Source: a virus. Taken from it: a stretch of 37,892 bases of DNA. Shown piece by piece: positions 26,221-33,607 of the stretch; position 1 is the stretch's first letter; every line of letters begins with the position of its first letter. The notes below the pieces were generated by a model that did not search any database, was not told where the DNA came from, and saw nothing but the letters and a program-made list of their open reading frames with translations. The DNA lies in the IMG/VR virus record IMGVR_UViG_3300030106_008175, positions 1 through 37,892 of that record; one strand, written 5' to 3'. A program made the position numbers and the translations under genes.

Positions 26221-26438
26221 TGTTCCCTTTGTTCCTTCTATGGAACAGAGATGGGAACAAGAAAAAGACTATAGAACATAGACTTAAGGCTAATGTTACC
26301 TCTGTTACCTATTACGTATCGCGCACCCATGCGCTCAACGCGCGCCCAGATGCGGACCTCGCCCGATCAGCGGGAACATCCGTAACATGGCGAAAAACGA
26401 GGCACTATCAATACCATACCTGTTTCGACCTCTGTTCC
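26221..26438. other. AT-rich island with TGTTCC/GGAACA cluster, possible origin
   Basis: TGTTCC occurs at 26221, 26230 and 26433, and GGAACA at 26242, 26254 and 26373, with a near copy AGAACA at 26273. The inner pair forms TGTTCC-N6-GGAACA (26230-26247), a perfect dyad. The 26220-26310 part is clearly AT-rich against its surroundings and also has a GTTACCTCTGTTACC direct repeat. Clustered sites plus an AT-rich stretch are what a replication origin or a regulator array would look like. No gene is seen here. Confidence 0.5.
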
Positions 26439-26585
26439 GCTGCCGCAACAGCCGCAACGCGCCCCGCTCTCCGATTTTCCAGACCGCGCGCCAAATCTCT
26501 TGTTGGAAATCTTTGGGTCGGGGGTCGAGGGATAGGCGGAAAGCGGCGGAGAAGAGCGCCTGACGGGCCGGGGTGTGTCGAGTTG

Positions 26586-26631
26586 AGCGCGTCCGCACCG
26601 CGCGCCTGCGGCGCGCTGGACGCGCATTTTT
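26586..26631 (+). terminator. Strong plus-strand intrinsic terminator
   Basis: GCGCGTCC/GGACGCGC (26586-26593 and 26617-26624) enclose an inner hairpin, GCGCGCC-TGC-GGCGCGC (26599-26615), and the stem is followed by ATTTTTTC. It points along the plus strand. No plus-strand gene ends nearby, so it must end an RNA begun in the island upstream or shield the next promoter. Confidence 0.85.
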
Positions 26632-26642
26632 TCATTTAGCGC

Positions 26643-26672
26643 TTGACACTAAAAACTAACTCTCGGTAAAGA
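26643..26672 (+). promoter_or_regulatory. Accessory-cassette promoter with degenerate operator
   Basis: TTGACA (26643-26648, perfect -35), an 18-base spacer and TAAAGA (26667-26672) form a plus-strand promoter. The spacer holds CTAAC-TCTCG-GTAA (26656-26669), one base away from the operator consensus TAAC-N5-GTTA. The first gene starts about 45 bases downstream of the -10. Confidence 0.65.
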
Positions 26673-26696
26673 AATCGTGCCACGACGAGGTGGCGG

Positions 26697-27030
26697 AACG
26701 GTAATGGAGACCGACCCGATGAACGCTTATAGCCCCATCCAATCAATGCAGCGCCTCGAAGGCGGCGGCTTCGCCCGCAAGCAAGCCGAAACCTTGGCGG
26801 AGGAACTGCACGGCGCTACGGTACAGCACGTGACGAAAGACGAACTCACCAAGGCGCTTGAAGCCCATGCCAACAAGCTGACGCTCCGCCTCGGTTCGAT
26901 CATGGCCGCGCTAGCCGCGCTGATCGTCGCCGCAATCCAACTGTTCTGACCGGCGACCCTATCGGTGAAGGGCGGGCAATGTCCGCCCCGATCCGATGGG
27001 GCCACCCATCGTCAACGGTATTGGAGACCG
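26697..27030 (+). repeat. Repeated 17-bp translation leader
   Basis: AACGGTAATGGAGACCG (26697-26713) and AACGGTATTGGAGACCG (27014-27030) differ at one base. Both end with GGAGACC as the ribosome site of the following gene (starts 26719 and 27036). The coordinates span both copies and the gene between. The match argues that the true starts are those two ATGs. Confidence 0.6.
26719..26949 (+). CDS. DUF1640-like coiled-coil, tail-anchored protein
   Basis: This 76-residue protein has a polar, helical front (a GGFARKQAETLAEEL segment), the conserved-looking VTKDELTKALEAHANKLTLRLG and a single C-terminal hydrophobic helix (about 56-75). This pattern is that of DUF1640-type coiled-coil membrane proteins, common in alphaproteobacterial phages and plasmids. 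A membrane-anchored oligomer is likely, and its function is unknown. ATG 26719 is preferred over ATG 26704 because GGAGACC lies nine bases before it, matching the leader of the next gene. It is the first gene of the accessory cassette and has its own promoter. Confidence 0.7.
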   Translation: MNAYSPIQSMQRLEGGGFARKQAETLAEELHGATVQHVTKDELTKALEAHANKLTLRLGSIMAALAALIVAAIQLF

Positions 27031-27035
27031 GAAAA

Positions 27036-27209
27036 ATGCACGAATATCTGATCGAATTTGCGGACGGATCGTCGCTCGAAGTGAGCGTGGCACCGGACGC
27101 AGACCTAGACGGCAGCTTTACCGCCACCTGCAACTTCACGGGCGAAGCGCTCACCATCAACGGTTGGCTGGCGACCCGCTTCGAACCCCTCGATCTGGTG
27201 GAGGCGTGA
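27036..27209 (+). CDS. Small hypothetical protein
   Basis: This 57-residue acidic protein (HEYLIEFADGSSLEV start) probably forms a small beta-strand domain. It contains a single Cys and no membrane segment. No family was recognised. The start at 27036 has GGAGACC eight bases upstream. It ends two bases before the LPD29-like gene, so it is in the same operon. Confidence 0.6.
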   Translation: MHEYLIEFADGSSLEVSVAPDADLDGSFTATCNFTGEALTINGWLATRFEPLDLVEA

Positions 27210-27211
27210 AC

Positions 27212-27925
27212 ATGGCTCACACCGCACAGATAATCGACTTCGGCGCGACACTCGACGCCCGCCGCTCGGCACAGACCAAAGCGAGCGCCGAACAGGCAAG
27301 GGCTGAGGCGCAGGAAAAGCGGAAGAGCGACTTGGCCGAAAGACTCGGCGGATCAATCGCCGCGCACATCGTTGCCGAAGTGGTGACCGATGTCGAACAG
27401 CGACAGATAGAGCAGGCGCGGGCCGACAGGTTCGTTCCCGCCTACTGCGACCCGGAAAATGAAAAACGGGGCACGAAGCACGACGCGACCCGAAATCTCG
27501 ACATCAGCGAGATTGCCAAGCGTATGCGTGCCGACATCAAAGCCCTTCAACTTGGGTCGGGGATCAAGACGAGCGTTCGAATCCAGCGCTATAGCGGCGG
27601 GCAGTCGATAGACATCAGGATTACCGCATTGCCATCCGGCTTCGCGATCCTCTCCGACCAGGCAGCGAGCTGGCGCAAGCAATTCCCGCAGCGCGCGCAC
27701 GACTGCCCGGGCAGCCTGACCGACCAGCGCAGCGCGGAATTTCACAGCCTGATGACCCGCCTCGAACGTATCCACGGCGCGTACAACCGCGACAATTCGG
27801 ACAGCATGACCGATTATTTCGACGTGCGCTATTACGGCTCGGTATCGCTGGACTGGCAACTGCGCCGCGATCTGGAGGCCGCCCAGGTCGACGCGAACCC
27901 CGGCACCTACTGGGCGGAGGATTGA
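27212..27925 (+). CDS. LPD29-like domain protein
   Basis: The protein has 237 residues. A charged N-terminal helix (about 1-60) is followed by a region (about 95-225) that reads like the LPD29 domain (large polyvalent protein-associated domain 29). It shows ISEIAKRMRADIKAL, then KTSVRIQRYSGGQSIDI, and near the end YNRDNSDSMTDYFDVRYYG. That domain is found in phage and plasmid proteins often linked to anti-restriction functions. Whether this copy blocks host defence is inference. It is co-transcribed with the Cys-rich protein that follows after a three-base gap. The ATG at 27212 lies directly after the previous stop. Confidence 0.65.
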   Translation: MAHTAQIIDFGATLDARRSAQTKASAEQARAEAQEKRKSDLAERLGGSIAAHIVAEVVTDVEQRQIEQARADRFVPAYCDPENEKRGTKHDATRNLDISEIAKRMRADIKALQLGSGIKTSVRIQRYSGGQSIDIRITALPSGFAILSDQAASWRKQFPQRAHDCPGSLTDQRSAEFHSLMTRLERIHGAYNRDNSDSMTDYFDVRYYGSVSLDWQLRRDLEAAQVDANPGTYWAED

Positions 27926-27928
27926 GCG

Positions 27929-28564
27929 ATGATCCAAGGCGATCTGTTCAAGTCTGCGGGCATTGCGTCCTTCGCCACCCGCCCGCCCAAGCCAGACAGC
28001 GCCATGCTACTGGCCATGTCCGCCGATCACAGACAGGGCGGCGCGGTGCCGCCAACCAGATCGGCACCCCTGCCGCTTCCCCGCACGGGCGCGGAACTGG
28101 TGATGCAATCGCGAAGTTGCTGCAGCCAATGTTCCGAGACCGGGCATCCCTGCCACTACAAATGGCACGCCGATTCGCAGCAGCTACTTTGCCCGCCATG
28201 CAATGCGCGCAAGCTGGGCTATCTCGCCACCCCCAACCGGAGCGGCGTTTACTTGGAGCCCACCGAATTCCTCGCCCCGCCGCGAAAGAAGAACTTTCAC
28301 GGCTTGGACATAGCCGAAATTCGCCTGATGAACCTCGGCCCGCACTGGATATGGGCGACCGGCTTTCAGCTGCGTGGCGGCGATTGTCGCGGCTCTCATA
28401 GCCCGTTGTCAGAAGCACACGGCGGCAAGGCCGCGTCGCGCGCCGCAGCGATCAACGCGGCGTGCGCCGAATTGCGCGGCTATCTGGATGGCTGCGACAA
28501 TGCCGACGCGCGCGCCATCCTCGCTTGGCTCAAGATGCTCGATCAGGCCGCACTGCTGGCATGA
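27929..28564 (+). CDS. Cys-rich hypothetical protein with putative zinc site
   Basis: This 211-residue protein has a Pro-rich N-terminal third. Residues 64-93 hold CCSQC, a HPCH motif and CPPCNARKLG, a likely four-Cys zinc knuckle. A C-terminal helical segment contains DARAILAWLKMLDQAALLA. No family was recognised; a nucleic-acid or protein-binding role is guessed from the zinc site. It begins three bases after the LPD29-like gene and its end overlaps a small upstream-type frame, so the cassette continues. Confidence 0.65.
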   Translation: MIQGDLFKSAGIASFATRPPKPDSAMLLAMSADHRQGGAVPPTRSAPLPLPRTGAELVMQSRSCCSQCSETGHPCHYKWHADSQQLLCPPCNARKLGYLATPNRSGVYLEPTEFLAPPRKKNFHGLDIAEIRLMNLGPHWIWATGFQLRGGDCRGSHSPLSEAHGGKAASRAAAINAACAELRGYLDGCDNADARAILAWLKMLDQAALLA

Positions 28565-28659
28565 ACAATCGCCTCCAAATTGGAACAAAAAAAGAACTTT
28601 CCTACACGCGCCGCGCGCTCCAGTTTGCGAATCCCACCAATCTGGAGAGAGAAAAGGCC

Positions 28660-28875
28660 ATGTTGAACCACCTTGCGCAGGCCCGCGACGAAGCCAACGC
28701 CGAATACGATCAGACCATGGCGATGGCCGCGCTGGAGGCGCTTGAATTGCTCTTCGTGCAGGCCTCGCCCGGCACCGAAATCCCGGCCACCAACATCGCG
28801 GCGCTGCTGCACTTCGTTCATCGCCCGGTGCGTGACGCCTTCCTTTACGTCACCGGCGCGGCCAACGATCGCTAG
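28660..28875 (+). CDS. Small helical hypothetical protein
   Basis: This 71-residue, mostly helical protein has the segment MAMAALEALELLFVQASPG. It has no Cys and no signal peptide. ATG 28660 is preferred because GGAGAGAGAAAAGG lies just upstream. An earlier in-frame ATG at 28561 overlaps the previous stop (ATGA) but has no ribosome site, and its extra residues (Lys/Arg-rich) do not look conserved. The stretch 28565-28659 may hold a weak promoter. The stop overlaps the end of the convergent methyltransferase gene by four bases. Confidence 0.55.
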   Translation: MLNHLAQARDEANAEYDQTMAMAALEALELLFVQASPGTEIPATNIAALLHFVHRPVRDAFLYVTGAANDR

Positions 28876-29489
28876 AGCAATCGAGGCTGGCCCGCTCGCG
28901 CTGCTTCTCCGCGCTCCACTGGCAGGTGGAACCGGATCGGCGGGGGCGGGCCTTCGCGCGGGGTGGCGTCGAACCTGTACCATGCGCAGTCGTCGGCCGG
29001 ATCGTACTTGCTGCCTTCGAACCACTTGAGCCGCCCCACGGCCACCACATCGGTCAGGATCGGCCGGAACGGTGCCGCTTGCTGCGTATAGGCCCAGCTC
29101 GCATCGTGGAGGCTCCACAGCGGCGCTATCGCAGCCAGGTGCCATATCAGCGGATGCAGCCAGCTCCGTTCCCACGGCAGGTTGCTGATGAACAGGGTGG
29201 CCCCGTGAAGATCCCGCACGGTCAGCGACAGCGCATTGCCGATGCCGATAGGCCAGCGGTTCGCAAGGCCCTCGCTCTGCGGCTCCAGCTCCAACCCCCA
29301 TTCGCAGACGAGGCCCGCGGCTTCGAGCAGGTGGATAAGATCGCCCGCCCCGGCGCACGGCTCGGCAAAGCGCGTGCCTGCCGGCACATGCGCCAGCAAC
29401 GGCGCGACACAGCGCGGGTCGATGGTCGGATAGAAGAAATTGCGCTTGCGCGGGCGCTGGGTGCCCATCGCCTGCCCTAAGCGGCTCAT
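28872..29489 (-). CDS. Class I SAM-dependent methyltransferase, DNA adenine type likely
   Basis: The protein has 205 residues. Motif I is FAEPCAGAGDL (residues 41-51, SAM-binding). The catalytic-type motif is SNLPW (102-106), in the place of the DPPY/NPPW box of N6-adenine DNA methyltransferases, but with Leu instead of the first Pro. C-terminal residues include a WFEGSKYDPADDCAWYRF segment and Pro-rich tail. Such phage enzymes modify the phage DNA to resist host restriction. It lies convergent to the accessory cassette. The start at 29489 has AAGG ten bases upstream; ATG 29468 is an alternative. Confidence 0.75.
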   Translation of the reverse strand: MSRLGQAMGTQRPRKRNFFYPTIDPRCVAPLLAHVPAGTRFAEPCAGAGDLIHLLEAAGLVCEWGLELEPQSEGLANRWPIGIGNALSLTVRDLHGATLFISNLPWERSWLHPLIWHLAAIAPLWSLHDASWAYTQQAAPFRPILTDVVAVGRLKWFEGSKYDPADDCAWYRFDATPREGPPPPIRFHLPVERGEAARAGQPRLL

Positions 29490-29542
29490 GCCCGCGCTAC
29501 CTTGACCCGTTCCACGTCTGTTCTAATGGGCAACGAGTGCCT

Positions 29543-29797
29543 ATGCGCCATGTCAACTGTCCAGCTCACGTGGCTACGGTCACGCTGATGATCGAACGCG
29601 GCATCAAGGTTCGTACTTGGTGCACGCATTGCCATGCGCCTTTCAGGCAGGTCGATCTTGCCGAGGTGGCGCGGGTCAAGGGCCCTGACTATTCTCTGTG
29701 GGGTCGCTGGACGCGCTGCAAGCTCACGCCCGGCTGTCGGGGGCGCAATCGCTTCTTTCATGACGGCAGGGGCCATTACACGGGTATGTGGGACTAG
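29543..29797 (+). CDS. Small Cys-rich protein, zinc ribbon-like
   Basis: This 84-residue basic protein has CTHCHAPF and a second Cys pair (RCKLTPGC), the spacing of a zinc ribbon. It contains many aromatic and Arg residues. A DNA- or RNA-binding role is possible. It is alone on the plus strand and ends five bases before the stop of the Lar-like gene. TTGACC-N16-TAATGG (29502-29529) could be its promoter, which would place the RNA start close to the first codon. GTG 29537 is an alternative start. Confidence 0.55.
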   Translation: MRHVNCPAHVATVTLMIERGIKVRTWCTHCHAPFRQVDLAEVARVKGPDYSLWGRWTRCKLTPGCRGRNRFFHDGRGHYTGMWD

Positions 29798-29802
29798 GAC
29801 GC

Positions 29803-30048
29803 TCACAACCCCTCCGATTCCACCGTCAGGTATTCTTTGCCGACACGCGCTTGCCACGGCTCGTTCCACGCCTCGGTAGCGGTCTTAGGCGTTGGGCGGC
29901 ACTTGCCGATGGTGCCGCACGCACATTCCATCCGGTACATACGATGCACGCCCGTCTTGCGCGGCGTGTTGTAATAAACCTCGATCGCGCGGAGCGCAGG
30001 CGTTTCTACGCAATAGTGACAGGCGATAGGTTCCGGCTTCTCGCTCAC
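29803..30048 (-). CDS. Lar-like zinc protein
   Basis: This 81-residue protein has the pattern of Lar/restriction-alleviation-like zinc domains: ACHYC near the N-terminus, MECACGTIGKC in the middle, and then PTPKTATEAWNEPW, which corresponds to the family's 'T..EA...WN' ending. Lar proteins of Rac prophage modulate type I restriction, while most family members are uncharacterised. It starts with GTG 30048 overlapping the helicase stop by four bases (GTGA), making it the last gene of the replication operon. The family resemblance is clear, function is inferred. Confidence 0.7.
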   Translation of the reverse strand: MSEKPEPIACHYCVETPALRAIEVYYNTPRKTGVHRMYRMECACGTIGKCRPTPKTATEAWNEPWQARVGKEYLTVESEGL

Positions 30049-31973
30049 CCTGCTTCCCCCGGCATGAACATGCTCAGCGGCAGCGCCACGACGTATTCGG
30101 GGCTGCCCACCTTCTCGAATCGCATCTTGGTGCGGATCGCGCCTTCGGCCTTGGCCAGGCTCTGCACCCACTGCCCGCTGGCGAAGTCGCCCGGTGCGCC
30201 CCGGAACAGCTCTTGCAGGCCCTTGTGCCCCCCGCCTGCCACCGCAAGATAACCGTCGCGCCATGCCTGTTCGCCGTGGCCCAGCTCGTTGACGCCATAG
30301 CGCGCCCGCCCCTTCTCGTCGGGCGCCAATTCCTTGGGCAGAAACACGCGCAGGCCGTAGGTTTTCAGCCGGTCGCGCGCCGCTTCGTCGATGCAGATGA
30401 TTTCACGCTCGCCATCCCACTTCAGGCCCGGCTCCACCGCCTTGCGCAGCCAGCGCGCCACGCTTTCGGGCGGCTGCCCGCCAGCGCCCGGCACCAGCGC
30501 GGAGAGCAGGTACTGGATGCAACGCTCGGTATCGGTGCGCGCTTCCTCGGTCCCCCGCATCATCAGCGGTTCGATCAGCCGCACCCATGCCGCGCCGCCC
30601 ACGTCCTCGCCTTCCTCGCGGTCGAAATTCTCCGGGTTCAGCGGGTCGAGACGTTGGGCCGGGGCATAATCGAACAGCAGCAGGTCCGCACAGGCCAGCA
30701 GGGTGCCGAAGGTGTCGCGCCAGCGCCCGGCATAGCCCGCCGCGTGAATCTCGCCCTTGTAGTAATCCAGCGTGGCGTCGAACCGATGCCACTGATCCAG
30801 CATCCGCCGATGCAACCGCCGTCCCAGTCCGCGAAGATGGGGAAGGTCAAGCCGAAGGTCAGCCTTGTCGCTGGGGATGGGCCGCATGTCGAGGATGGCG
30901 AACCTGTTGTGATCCTGCCCCACCTTGATCGAGTGGATGATGCTGGACAGCACGAAGGCGCTGTGAATGGTAAAATCCTGCGCCTTGTGGTCGCTGCCGC
31001 CGCGCCCGATGCTGCCCCCGCTGCTCCCTTTGCGCGCCAGCGTCAGCATCGCCTGTTGCCGCTCTGCGTCGTCGTCCGCCTCGGCTTCGTCGATCAGCAC
31101 TGCCAAGCGATCGAGGCCCAGCTTCTGCCGGATATAGGCGGGGCTCGCGTCCTCGGTCGTAATCGCCCAGTCGCTCGCCAGCGCACGCAGCAGCTTTTGC
31201 AGGTGGCTCTTGCCCGCTGCGGTCGATCCGGTCAGCCAGATATGGGCGCGCCAGTTCAGCGCGCCGCAAATATACATCTGGCCGACCCAGCCCAGCAGCA
31301 GCAGCCGCGCCAGCTCGGGCGCGATCCAACTCCATTCGCCGAACAGGTCCATCAGCTCGCGCGACTCTTCGCAGGTCGCGGCGCTGCCAAGGTCGGGCAG
31401 GGGCAGCGGCGGGCCACCGGGATAGAACGCCCCCTGATACTCGCCCGCCTTCGCGCCTTGCAGCTTTTTCAGCCGCCGACCGCGATTGTCGGGCACGTTG
31501 GCCAGCAGCAGACGGTTGCCACAATGCAGCAGCAGCAGGTCTTCATCGTGCCGGGGCCGGTGCGCCCCGCGCCCAAACACGCGCCCCTCGGGGTTGAAGA
31601 TGCCCTTGGTAAAGCACGCCTCGGCCAGCTCGCCGCCCGCTTCGCCATGATCGAAGCCGACCTGCACGCGCGGCACCTGATCTTTCTTGTCCTTCTCGCT
31701 CTGCTTGGCGTAGCGCGGGAAATTCTCCCACAGCCAGTCCTGCCCGCCGCAGTGCAGAACGAAATCATTGTTCGACAGCCGCGTGTCGCGCTCTTGCAGC
31801 ACGTTGTTGCGGTCCATGAACACGATCCGGCTGCCACCGATCGCCTGCCCCAGCGGCACGATCGGCGAATCGGGCAACAGGAACTTGTTGACCTCCGCAT
31901 CATGGCTCTGGCCGGGCGCTTCATCCTCGCCCGCAAGATCGGGCAGGGTAACGGGATCGGGGAGAGTGCTCAT
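30045..31973 (-). CDS. AAA-type replicative ATPase / helicase-like protein
   Basis: This 642-residue protein has Walker A GSTAAGKS (residues 249-256) and Walker B AVLIDEAEAD (291-300), with an arginine-finger candidate further on (around RFAILDMR). Residues 1-200 form a distinct, beta-rich domain with FVLHCGGQDW. The C-terminal third is helical and DNA-binding-like. Together with the primase just upstream it probably loads or acts as the replicative helicase, similar in plan to phage primase-helicase modules but split into genes. It overlaps the small upstream protein by four bases (ATGA). Confidence 0.75.
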   Translation of the reverse strand: MSTLPDPVTLPDLAGEDEAPGQSHDAEVNKFLLPDSPIVPLGQAIGGSRIVFMDRNNVLQERDTRLSNNDFVLHCGGQDWLWENFPRYAKQSEKDKKDQVPRVQVGFDHGEAGGELAEACFTKGIFNPEGRVFGRGAHRPRHDEDLLLLHCGNRLLLANVPDNRGRRLKKLQGAKAGEYQGAFYPGGPPLPLPDLGSAATCEESRELMDLFGEWSWIAPELARLLLLGWVGQMYICGALNWRAHIWLTGSTAAGKSHLQKLLRALASDWAITTEDASPAYIRQKLGLDRLAVLIDEAEADDDAERQQAMLTLARKGSSGGSIGRGGSDHKAQDFTIHSAFVLSSIIHSIKVGQDHNRFAILDMRPIPSDKADLRLDLPHLRGLGRRLHRRMLDQWHRFDATLDYYKGEIHAAGYAGRWRDTFGTLLACADLLLFDYAPAQRLDPLNPENFDREEGEDVGGAAWVRLIEPLMMRGTEEARTDTERCIQYLLSALVPGAGGQPPESVARWLRKAVEPGLKWDGEREIICIDEAARDRLKTYGLRVFLPKELAPDEKGRARYGVNELGHGEQAWRDGYLAVAGGGHKGLQELFRGAPGDFASGQWVQSLAKAEGAIRTKMRFEKVGSPEYVVALPLSMFMPGEAG

Positions 31974-32209
31974 CGCCGCCCCCGCCAGCTATCGGCGCGC
32001 TGTTCCATCGAACTGGGGACCTCGCTGAGGTCGATCTTGATCCTTGGCATTCTTGCAGGTGCCTGCGCTTTCGTTGGTGCCGATGGAGTGGGCTGCGGTG
32101 GCGGGGTGGGGAGGGGAGGAGCGGGCCGCTCTGCGCGGCGCCGCTCTTTCGCGGCTTCGCGCTCGTAGTCTTTCCAGCTCCATGCCGGGCGAGGCTTGCG
32201 ATTGCTCAC
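31970..32209 (-). CDS. Small Pro-rich linker protein between primase and helicase
   Basis: This 79-residue protein begins with GTG 32209, overlapping the primase stop (GTGA), and its stop overlaps the helicase start (ATGA). It has a basic helix (WKDYEREAAKERRR), a Pro/Thr/Ala linker (about residues 29-50) and an acidic C-terminal part (IKIDLSEVP). No family was recognised. Such disordered bridging proteins could couple primase and helicase. The coupling of both overlaps and the composition favour a real gene. Confidence 0.65.
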   Translation of the reverse strand: MSNRKPRPAWSWKDYEREAAKERRRAERPAPPLPTPPPQPTPSAPTKAQAPARMPRIKIDLSEVPSSMEQRADSWRGRR

Positions 32210-33327
32210 GCCGCCACCCCCCGCATCTTGCGCTCGCGCAATTCGGCAAAGTCCTTCACGTCCTGCGGGGGCCAGATCGCTTGCACCAGGCGCTTGCCCC
32301 GGTTGCGCTCCTGCAACTTGGTTACCGCCTTTTCGAAGCTTTCCGCGCCGCCGCTTCCTTCGGGGTCGTTCTGCGCGATGATCACGATGTTGCCCGCTTG
32401 CTCGGGCACCTCCAGCGCACCGATATTGCCGACATCGCCCGCAGCCACGATGCGCAGACTCGGGTCTTCCATCGCCACCGCACCGCCATCCTCGATCCCT
32501 TCGCTGACGTAGATGTCCGTTCCTGCCGGGATGGCGTGCAGCGGCACGTCGTAGCGCCCCTTCCACACCGGGATATGCGCGCCCTTCTTGGCCCCCAGCA
32601 TCATCTTCGCCTTGTGCAGCACACGCCGCGCGTGCTTGGCGCTCGCCTCTTCGTCCTCGATCGCCAGTTTCTGCCACCGGCTCACGCCGGATGTGTCGGG
32701 CCGATATTGCAGGAAGGTGCGATGCACCGCCGTGATGCTGCGCAGGTCGGGGCCGATCATGCAGCTGACCATTGCGGGGAGTTCGCGCTTGAGGTCGCCA
32801 TGCGGCACATCGCCCCGGTATTTCAGCGCGCCCGGCCAGTGTCCCAGCGATCCGAAGTCGATCCCGCGCCCGCGCAGGTAATCGTCGGCGGGCGTTTCCG
32901 CGCCCGTCATGCACGAATACCAAAGGCCTTGCGCACTCTTGCGCCGCTCAGCGGCATCCGCCGCCGCCTTCGCCTCGCGCCGCTCCAGCAGCTCGCGGTC
33001 GGCCTCACGCTGTTTCAGGTTCATGCCCGCGATCCCGGCATCCTGCTCCAGCATCCGCAGCGCTTCGCCGAACGGCAGCTTCTGATGATCCATCAGGAAG
33101 TCCATCGCATCGCCGTGCGCCTGACAGCCGAAGCAATGGTAGAAACCCTTGTCGTCGTTGACCGTGAAGCTGGGCGTGCTTTCGGTGTGGAACGGGCACA
33201 GGCCGAACCAGTCGGGGCCCTTCTGCGTCAGCTTCACCACGCGCCCGATCAACGTCGAGAGTTTCACCCTCGCGCGTATCGAATCCATCTTCTGCCGTAG
33301 ATCCGGCTGCGACCCCGCACCGCTCAT
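32206..33327 (-). CDS. CHC2 zinc-finger DNA primase with Toprim domain
   Basis: This 373-residue protein has a CHC2 zinc finger with C44, H47, C65 and C68 (LCPFHTES ... FYHCFGCQAHGD). Its Toprim-like core has VSEGIED (274-280, catalytic-type Glu). The second Toprim motif is IIAQNDPEG (around 316-324). The usual first Asp of 'DxD' is replaced by Gln there. It synthesises primers for phage replication and leads the minus-strand operon with the helicase-like ATPase. The short length suggests a compact phage primase lacking the DnaB-binding domain. ATG 33327 is the start. Confidence 0.88.
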   Translation of the reverse strand: MSGAGSQPDLRQKMDSIRARVKLSTLIGRVVKLTQKGPDWFGLCPFHTESTPSFTVNDDKGFYHCFGCQAHGDAMDFLMDHQKLPFGEALRMLEQDAGIAGMNLKQREADRELLERREAKAAADAAERRKSAQGLWYSCMTGAETPADDYLRGRGIDFGSLGHWPGALKYRGDVPHGDLKRELPAMVSCMIGPDLRSITAVHRTFLQYRPDTSGVSRWQKLAIEDEEASAKHARRVLHKAKMMLGAKKGAHIPVWKGRYDVPLHAIPAGTDIYVSEGIEDGGAVAMEDPSLRIVAAGDVGNIGALEVPEQAGNIVIIAQNDPEGSGGAESFEKAVTKLQERNRGKRLVQAIWPPQDVKDFAELRERKMRGVAA

Positions 33328-33331
33328 TGCG

Positions 33332-33607
33332 TCAGCCCGTCACGTCTGCGGATTGCAGCGCTTCGTCGACGACGGGGGCGGGCAAATGCCAGTCGTTCGG
33401 GCCGCAAACCTCCAGATCGTTGAGCTTCGAAATATTGCCGTGACGCGGCACTTTCTTGCCTGTTTCCCAAAAATGCACCGCAGGCTGCGTCACGCCGAAC
33501 AGCGTAGCGGCCTGCGTCAGCGTCAAACCTTCGCGCTGCCGCCACGCGCGCAGCTTTACAGCGCCGAGAGAGAGGGTCGGGGGGGATTGGTTGTCGGTCG
33601 CGATCAT
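33332..33607 (-). CDS. Cro-like HTH protein
   Basis: This 91-residue protein has an XRE-type helix-turn-helix (residues about 20-60: REGLTLTQAATLFGVTQPAVHFWETGK). It resembles small Cro/YdaS-like regulators. It is divergent from the CI-like repressor at 33701 and faces the operator at 33635-33647. It probably competes with it in the lysis-lysogeny decision and is first in the replication operon, ending four bases before the primase start. ATG 33607 is chosen because AAGGG lies seven bases upstream; a longer start at 33664 would extend through the promoter and operator. Confidence 0.75.
   Translation of the reverse strand: MIATDNQSPPTLSLGAVKLRAWRQREGLTLTQAATLFGVTQPAVHFWETGKKVPRHGNISKLNDLEVCGPNDWHLPAPVVDEALQSADVTG

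Noticed and set aside
26221-26278. Alphaproteobacterial LexA boxes (GTTC-N7-GTTC)
   Set aside because: Half-sites are present but spacings are 5 and 8, not 7; kept only as a resemblance.
26220-26639. 139-codon plus-strand frame and several minus-strand frames in the AT-rich island
   Set aside because: They run through the hexamer cluster and the terminator stem, lack ribosome sites and look unlike proteins.
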